A stretch of DNA of 64,000 nt, taken from the IMG/VR virus record IMGVR_UViG_3300035670_000078, positions 37,256 through 101,255 of that record; one strand, given 5' to 3'. This DNA comes from a virus. The translations under genes and the position numbers were made by a program. Each line of letters begins with the position of its first letter. Position 1 is the first letter of the stretch. The notes beneath the pieces are model-generated. The model had not been told where the DNA came from, did no database searches, and was given only the letters and a program-made list of their open reading frames with translations. Shown in pieces: positions 59,367 to 64,000 of this stretch.

Positions 59367-62300
59367 GAGAGCTTACCTTTGACGTCCACGTAGCGAGCGC
59401 GGAGAGCGAGGGGTCCCTTCGCCATGCGAAGGTAGTGGGCTTGGCTTCGGACTGAGGCGGGGGCGAAGGCTAGGTCCTCGGCGAAGTCTGAGAAGTCACC
59501 AACTGACTCCTTGATATATTCATCAAGTTCGTTGGTCGGCACAAGACCTTTCGCAAGCCAAGCGTCGAGAGGGTCGATCGCCGACTTACCGGTCTCGACG
59601 AGACCGGCGACAGCCATGTTGGCCTTCTTGATCTCGTCCTTGCTCACCTCGGGCTCAGCCTTCTCCACCTTCTTGCCCGTGGCATCGGCAAGCATGGACT
59701 GAGCGCGCTTCCTAATCCCAGCCTTCACCGAGTCGGGGATCTGGGTACCCTCGAGGCGGGCGAGAGCGTTGCGGAGGTGAGGGAGGTCAACCTTTCCGTT
59801 CTTGTCCTTATAAGGAAGGTGACGGAGCGACCGGGGCGTGGTCTTGCCCTCACCATCCTTCTTTCCGCCGGACTCGACGTAGAGGAAGGCAGAGTCGGGC
59901 AGGTCGTTGACATAGGCGGTCGTCCAGACAGCCTTGCGCACCGGCTCGATCTCGTTGTCCTCCTCGGCAAGCTTGAGGACCTCGTTGTAGTCGCGGTTGA
60001 GAACCGCAACGCTCATGGCCTTCATCACGTCGTCGCTAAGCTCGCCAGCCTTCGACCGGCGAAGAGCGTTGACGTAAGCAGCCTGAGCCTGCGCACGGAT
60101 AAGCTCGTGCTCGGGCTGCTTGGTTCCCCAGTCAGCAAGCTCGACGGAGGACTTCACGACCTTTTCCTTATGGCGCCACTGCTTACACGACCAGTACTTG
60201 GCGGTGAGGATGTCCTTGCCCGCTGCCGTGTCGCAGCCGTGGCGGCTGCGGAAATTCTTGCGGCGCTCGGGATCGTCGCGGCGGATTTCCATGTTGGCGT
60301 CGCCAAACCGGATCACGCGCGTCTTGCCCTGAGCGTTGCGAGCGTTGACGACAAACTTCTTCTTGCCGTAGCCGGGCTCACCCTGACGGATGCGGCGGGG
60401 CTTGTTGTAGTCGTCGGGGATGCTGTCAGCCTTCACGACATCGACGTGGGTCGTCATGTCGGTGGCCTTGATGATCGACGGCTCGTTGACCGAATCGTCC
60501 TCCCACTCCTCGCAATCCTCGCAGCCTTCGCACTCAGCGCAGTCACCTTCCGTCTCAAGGAAGGGCTGGTGGTACTCGAGGAGCATCTTCTGGAGCTGAT
60601 CGATACCGAGGCTGCCACGGCGGCCGGTCCCATCGTGCGCGACGTGAAGCATCTGCCCGACGCGATCCTCGATGGAGACAAAGCCGTCGACGAACTTCTC
60701 GCCCGTGTGGATCGGGCAGTGGAACTTCACGCCCGGCGTCACGATGTTGGCGAAGTGGTCGCTCTCGACAAGCGAGAGGAACGCCGTCTTGTCGTAGACG
60801 TAGCGCGCCCGATTATCCCCGCGAGCCGGGGACAGCCGTGCGAGGAACTGGCCGCCCTTCTCGATCGCGTCGTCCAGCACCGCTGCCTTTGAAGACAGCG
60901 AGTTCTGGCCAGGCGTGGTCGACTTCTGTACAGCAGTCGCCGTCGTGAAGCTTGACGTCGGCAGATCGCTTGAAGTTGTAAGAGTCTGAACAGGAGAGGA
61001 TTTCTCGGCCTCGGTCGGAGAGCATGTCTGGGTTCCTTTATTGATCTTGTGCTTCTTTGACTGAAGCGTCTGAAGGATGCGCTGGATATCTGACTCGCGG
61101 CCCTCGATCGTGCCGTAAGCCTTTCGAACGGTCATCTCAGCGCGCTTGAGGTCCTCGGGGTCCGTCACGTCGCGCTCATCCCGCTTGATCTCAGCGCGGA
61201 TCTGCTCCTTCGGGTTTGCGGTCGAGTACGGGTCGGCGGCGCGCTTGAGGTCCTCGAAAGCCTTCGGGAACGCCTTGGCAGCCCCGAGATTCTCGAGGTA
61301 ACCCATCGCGATGCCAGGCGGGCAGTACGACATACCCTCAGGGCAGGGAGGATGGCCGAACTGGCGGGCGACCTTATCGGAGGCCTTGCGCACGCAAGCA
61401 GCTGCCTTGGCCATACCGTCGTTGGCGATGTCGAACTTAGGCGTCTTCGACAGATAATCGGCGCACATGATGGCCGCATTGGCGTGCATCATGGTCTCGC
61501 CATCGAAATGACCGACGCCGGCCTTCTTGATGAGCTTCTTAACCTGCGAGGGCTTGGCGTTGAAGAGCCTTCCCTCACCGGATTGACGCCGAGAAGCGAC
61601 GTGCTCAGCGACAACGGGCTCATGAACCGAGGCCATGTAGGCGTGCCCACGAGGGTGGGCGAACATGAAGTGGGCTTTGTCAGGGTGCTCGACGTCTTCC
61701 GTCGAGCCTCCCTTCTGCAACCCGGCCGTCGAACGGAGGAACCAAGCCGCTTTGTCGTGGTCAGCGGCCCGCTTGCCGAGGATATCGACCGTTCCGGCGT
61801 CATTTTCGGCCTCAGCGGCCTCGACACCCTGCTCGCAAAGCTCACAAAGCTGCTCATGGGCCGCGATCAGCTCGACCAACATGCCCTGAGCGTCGGCCGG
61901 CATGGCTCGAGGCTCGATCGAAACCTCATCGACGACGATTTGGAAGCCGCGAATGCGCTCGGCGAGCAGGTCAACGGCGTCAGCGAGGTCATCGTACTGG
62001 TCGCCGAAGAGCACATGGAGCTGCGGGAAGGTCGGGCCGGTCACGTTCCAGTGGAAAGACTGGGTGCGGTCGCGCAGAGCGATCGACGCGGTGAGGATTT
62101 CGCGCAGCTTGTCGGTCGTCTGGCCCTTAAAGAGGTCAGGATTGCCCGACTTCTTCATCTTACGGGCAACGTGGGTGGCCTCGGGGTGCAGCGCCAGCAC
62201 GTTATTGACGGGGTGACCGGTCTTCAGATGCACCAGCGCGGCCATGGCGGCTTCGCGGTCGGGGCTATCGGACTTGCAGCACTCAGCGAGGTACTCCTGA

Positions 62301-62704
62301 GCCTTCGCCATGGCGTCAGCGGCGCCCTTGGTGTCGTCATGGACCTTGGAATAACGGTTCCAATGGAACCGCTTGGTGTAGGAGCGGCGATCGCTGCCCT
62401 TATCATCCTTCCACATCAGCACGGGCTTCTTATCGATATCGCCCTCGGCGTCGATATCCACATGCTGGGGATGGGTTTCCTTCGACGGCTTATGGCCATC
62501 GAGGTCGTATTGAGCCTGCGCCTTCATCCAGGCATCGCCATCCTGACCTTTTTCAAAGTCGGGGGCGGCGCCTTTGGGGGCGGCAGTACCAACGGAGTTT
62601 ACGCCGTCCTTCACCTGGGTCCACTCCTTAGATGTGGAGGTGGGTTTCTCCCAGACGGAGCCATCGGCGCGCTGACGAACTGTACCTGCGGGATCTGCTT
62701 TCAT
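59363..62704 (-). CDS. 1113-residue virion-associated fusion protein with Dps domain
   Basis: Domains by residue: 1-90 low-complexity start; about 90-185 a segment resembling topoisomerase IB (WKDDKGSDRRSYTKRFHW, ALVHLKTGHPVN); 190-330 a Dps-like ferritin domain with HWNVTG (H218), LH (H230) and DAVDLLAERI (D245, E249); about 340-485 an unrecognised helical domain; 550-620 a Ser/Thr linker; a CX2CX2CX2C cluster at 722-731; about 768-845 a conserved phage-type domain (RFGDANMEIRRDDPERRKNFRSRHGC); 925-1005 a domain like the C-termini of phage head proteins (LPDSAFLYVESGGKK). The gene overlaps portal by GTGA. Probably a head core or capsid-internal protein; iron handling is inference. Confidence 0.75.
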   Translation of the reverse strand: MKADPAGTVRQRADGSVWEKPTSTSKEWTQVKDGVNSVGTAAPKGAAPDFEKGQDGDAWMKAQAQYDLDGHKPSKETHPQHVDIDAEGDIDKKPVLMWKDDKGSDRRSYTKRFHWNRYSKVHDDTKGAADAMAKAQEYLAECCKSDSPDREAAMAALVHLKTGHPVNNVLALHPEATHVARKMKKSGNPDLFKGQTTDKLREILTASIALRDRTQSFHWNVTGPTFPQLHVLFGDQYDDLADAVDLLAERIRGFQIVVDEVSIEPRAMPADAQGMLVELIAAHEQLCELCEQGVEAAEAENDAGTVDILGKRAADHDKAAWFLRSTAGLQKGGSTEDVEHPDKAHFMFAHPRGHAYMASVHEPVVAEHVASRRQSGEGRLFNAKPSQVKKLIKKAGVGHFDGETMMHANAAIMCADYLSKTPKFDIANDGMAKAAACVRKASDKVARQFGHPPCPEGMSYCPPGIAMGYLENLGAAKAFPKAFEDLKRAADPYSTANPKEQIRAEIKRDERDVTDPEDLKRAEMTVRKAYGTIEGRESDIQRILQTLQSKKHKINKGTQTCSPTEAEKSSPVQTLTTSSDLPTSSFTTATAVQKSTTPGQNSLSSKAAVLDDAIEKGGQFLARLSPARGDNRARYVYDKTAFLSLVESDHFANIVTPGVKFHCPIHTGEKFVDGFVSIEDRVGQMLHVAHDGTGRRGSLGIDQLQKMLLEYHQPFLETEGDCAECEGCEDCEEWEDDSVNEPSIIKATDMTTHVDVVKADSIPDDYNKPRRIRQGEPGYGKKKFVVNARNAQGKTRVIRFGDANMEIRRDDPERRKNFRSRHGCDTAAGKDILTAKYWSCKQWRHKEKVVKSSVELADWGTKQPEHELIRAQAQAAYVNALRRSKAGELSDDVMKAMSVAVLNRDYNEVLKLAEEDNEIEPVRKAVWTTAYVNDLPDSAFLYVESGGKKDGEGKTTPRSLRHLPYKDKNGKVDLPHLRNALARLEGTQIPDSVKAGIRKRAQSMLADATGKKVEKAEPEVSKDEIKKANMAVAGLVETGKSAIDPLDAWLAKGLVPTNELDEYIKESVGDFSDFAEDLAFAPASVRSQAHYLRMAKGPLALRARYVDVKGKLS

Positions 62705-62732
62705 GCCCGCATAAATGCCACAGCGCGGGAGG

Positions 62733-63524
62733 TTAGTCCACCTGTTGCGCCTGAACGATTTGAAAAACGTCCCAGATCAGTTTGAAAATATCAACCTGAT
62801 ATTCAAAGACTGTAACAGCGTCGGGACCATTTTCGCACAGCTCGATCGTGGCGGCCGGACCATTCATCGGACCGTTGACGGCGAGGGAGTCAAACCCGCT
62901 CACCCAGACCAGCGTCCAGCTATCATTAAGAAGCATGAGGCGCGGCTGCGGCAGCTGCGGGAAAACCTCGCGCAGCTGCCGCATCAGGGGGCGGATGATA
63001 TTCACCAGCAAAGCATCCCGGACCGGATCGGTGCGCGCCCGGCGGCGCTTCTTGGGCAGCGGCTTTTTGGCGGGCGGGACCAGGGCGGCCGGCTCGCGCT
63101 CATCATGCGGGGCATGGGCGGCCCAAACCACATCCTCATATGAAGATACCTGGATGGGATCGAGATAGACCTTCTCCCCATACCAACGGCAAACGGCCAC
63201 ATGAACGATCCGCCACGCCTCAAGCTCATGCAGATGCGGGGGGATATCCTTCAGATGCGTTTGCCCCACATGCTGGCGAAGCCACCGAAGGGGATTGGAC
63301 GCCAACCGCCGAAGCTCCCCATCGGTGAGCATCGTGGGGGTATTGGGCCATTTATGCTTCCGGCCCTCCCGCCGCTCCTCGCGATGGCAAATATTGCAGA
63401 GCCCCCGGCTGTTGTAAAAACGCCCCGGCTTCCCCAGACCGCATTTGCGGCAAACGGGGCAATAGACGGGGAAAGGCCGACCGCCCAGATACGCGCCGCT
63501 CTTCCTCGCCTTCGAAACGCCCAT
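62733..63524 (-). CDS. Hypothetical zinc-finger protein
   Basis: 263 residues from ATG 63524; an in-frame GTG/ATG region further upstream to 63560 is less likely. An N-terminal zinc finger CPVCRKCGLGKPG...CNICHREE (about 23-50), a mixed core with RWLRQHVGQTHLKDIPPHLHELE, a Lys/Arg-rich linker (PPAKKPLPKKRRRARTD) and a C-terminal hydrophobic helix. Not recognised; terminase or packaging-related roles are possible from its place ahead of portal, but no ATPase motif is present. No strong ribosome site. Confidence 0.5.
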   Translation of the reverse strand: MGVSKARKSGAYLGGRPFPVYCPVCRKCGLGKPGRFYNSRGLCNICHREERREGRKHKWPNTPTMLTDGELRRLASNPLRWLRQHVGQTHLKDIPPHLHELEAWRIVHVAVCRWYGEKVYLDPIQVSSYEDVVWAAHAPHDEREPAALVPPAKKPLPKKRRRARTDPVRDALLVNIIRPLMRQLREVFPQLPQPRLMLLNDSWTLVWVSGFDSLAVNGPMNGPAATIELCENGPDAVTVFEYQVDIFKLIWDVFQIVQAQQVD

Positions 63525-63669
63525 GGGCGTTAGGGTGGCACGGGCGGGCGGAAAGCACAAGGAAACGGAAACAAGGCACCCCCACTAGGGCGAAGCCAAA
63601 AACGCGCACCCGCCCGGAGGGCAGGTGACCCGAAATAATCGGACCAGGGATAATCGGTCCATGGATAAT

Positions 63670-63683
63670 CCCCCCCCCCCCCC
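63670..63683. repeat. C14 homopolymer inside the repeat array
   Basis: Fourteen consecutive C between two array units, followed by AGGGATAATC. Either a slippage-prone locus or a consensus artefact. Confidence 0.7.
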
Positions 63684-63903
63684 AGGGATAATCGGACCGG
63701 GGATAACCGCTCACGGATAATCAAGCCGTGGATTATCCGACCGGCGACCGGGGATAATCGATCCGTGGCCCAAATAATCGGGGCGAGGATAATCGGACCG
63801 GGGTGCCGCGACCAAATAATCGGGGACCGTGGGGTAGGGGGTGGGGGGTGGGGCGTATCATTATATATGAACGTGGGTGCCGTGTGCCGGTGTGCGGGGA
63901 TCG

Positions 63904-63925
63904 GTGTGTGTGTGTGTGTGTGTGT
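63904..63925. repeat. (GT)11 microsatellite
   Basis: Eleven GT units, 63904-63925. Simple GT tracts are uncommon in phage genomes and form Z-DNA-prone, slippage-prone DNA. Confidence 0.75.
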
Positions 63926-64000
63926 AGGGGGCCGGGGATAATGGGACCGGTGGTGCGGGAAGAAATGGGGCCGATGCCTGGGGGCCGGGGATAATGGATT

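Larger units (their letters stand above)
63631..63996 (+). repeat. Iteron-like array of ATAATC motifs, about 13 copies
   Basis: Copies of a (G)GATAATCGGACCG consensus begin at 63635, 63650, 63665, 63688, 63703 (ATAACC), 63717, 63732 (ATTATC), 63754, 63774, 63789, 63816, 63938 (ATAATG) and 63991 (ATAATG). Many spacings are 14-15 bases. One copy reads in the inverted sense. Direct, clustered repeats with short period are typical of replication origins or operator arrays. Confidence 0.75.
63525..64000. other. Repeat-rich non-coding stretch at the right end
   Basis: No gene is supported. The stretch holds an array of ATAATC-centred repeats, a C14 run, a (GT)11 run and G-rich text. ORFs here are short and low in complexity. 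It is upstream of the late block and could contain a promoter, origin or packaging site; the homopolymers may also mark an assembly problem. Confidence 0.6.

Noticed and set aside
61352-62785. 477-residue plus-strand frame opposite the Dps fusion protein
   Set aside because: Antisense reading of the coding strand; no recognisable domain and no gene context on the plus strand in this block.
63560-64000. Short open frames in the repeat region
   Set aside because: They are made of low-complexity repeats with no ribosome site and no amino-acid pattern of a protein.

Overview
The window is most of one tailed bacteriophage genome with a contractile tail (myovirus, Caudoviricetes). It carries a complete head-to-baseplate structural series (portal, prohead protease, scaffold, major capsid protein, sheath, tube, tape measure, hub, baseplate J) and a phage replication and recombination set. 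GTG and TTG starts, 4-base stop/start overlaps and purine-rich ribosome sites are bacterial in style. No tRNA, rRNA, CRISPR array, integrase or repressor was seen, which fits a lytic phage. No large terminase subunit was recognised, so the genome extends beyond the window. The host cannot be named. Spanin-like membrane proteins in the lysis region lean towards a Gram-negative host, but this is inference.

Layout: (1) 14-1872, plus strand: a small unknown protein and a Pif1/RecD-like helicase. (2) 1869-5432, minus strand: two helix-turn-helix proteins, an AT-hook protein and an SbcC/gp46-like ATPase. (3) 5431-17605, plus strand: DnaB-like helicase, DnaG-like primase, an AT-hook plus HicB-like protein, family A DNA polymerase interrupted by a mini-intein, single-strand binding protein, SbcD/gp47-like nuclease, RuvC-like resolvase, UvsW-like helicase and an extremely acidic protein; the last four are translationally coupled. 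(4) 17621-63524, minus strand, read right to left: a putative zinc protein, a 1113-residue fusion protein with a Dps domain, portal, protease, scaffold, capsid, connectors, sheath, tube, frameshifted chaperone pair, tape measure, hub-amidase, baseplate, fibres and a spike, lysis genes, and finally a cluster of glycine-rich and repeat-rich adhesin candidates. (5) 63560-64000: an AT-centred iteron-like repeat array with a C14 run and a (GT)11 run.

The right-hand block probably runs as a long late transcription unit. Strong hairpins just after the capsid gene and just after the tube gene would let the most abundant proteins be over-produced. The replication block supplies a self-contained replisome and a recombination set resembling T4 gp46/47 and UvsW.

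The most unusual points are: a Dps ferritin-like domain with its ferroxidase residues inside a probable virion protein that also holds a CX2CX2CX2C cluster; a 142-residue endonuclease-free intein in DNA polymerase; a peptide shared by the capsid protein and the prohead protease; a +1/-2 type frameshift in the tail chaperone genes; an Acb2-like small protein in the lysis region; and the repeat array at the right end.
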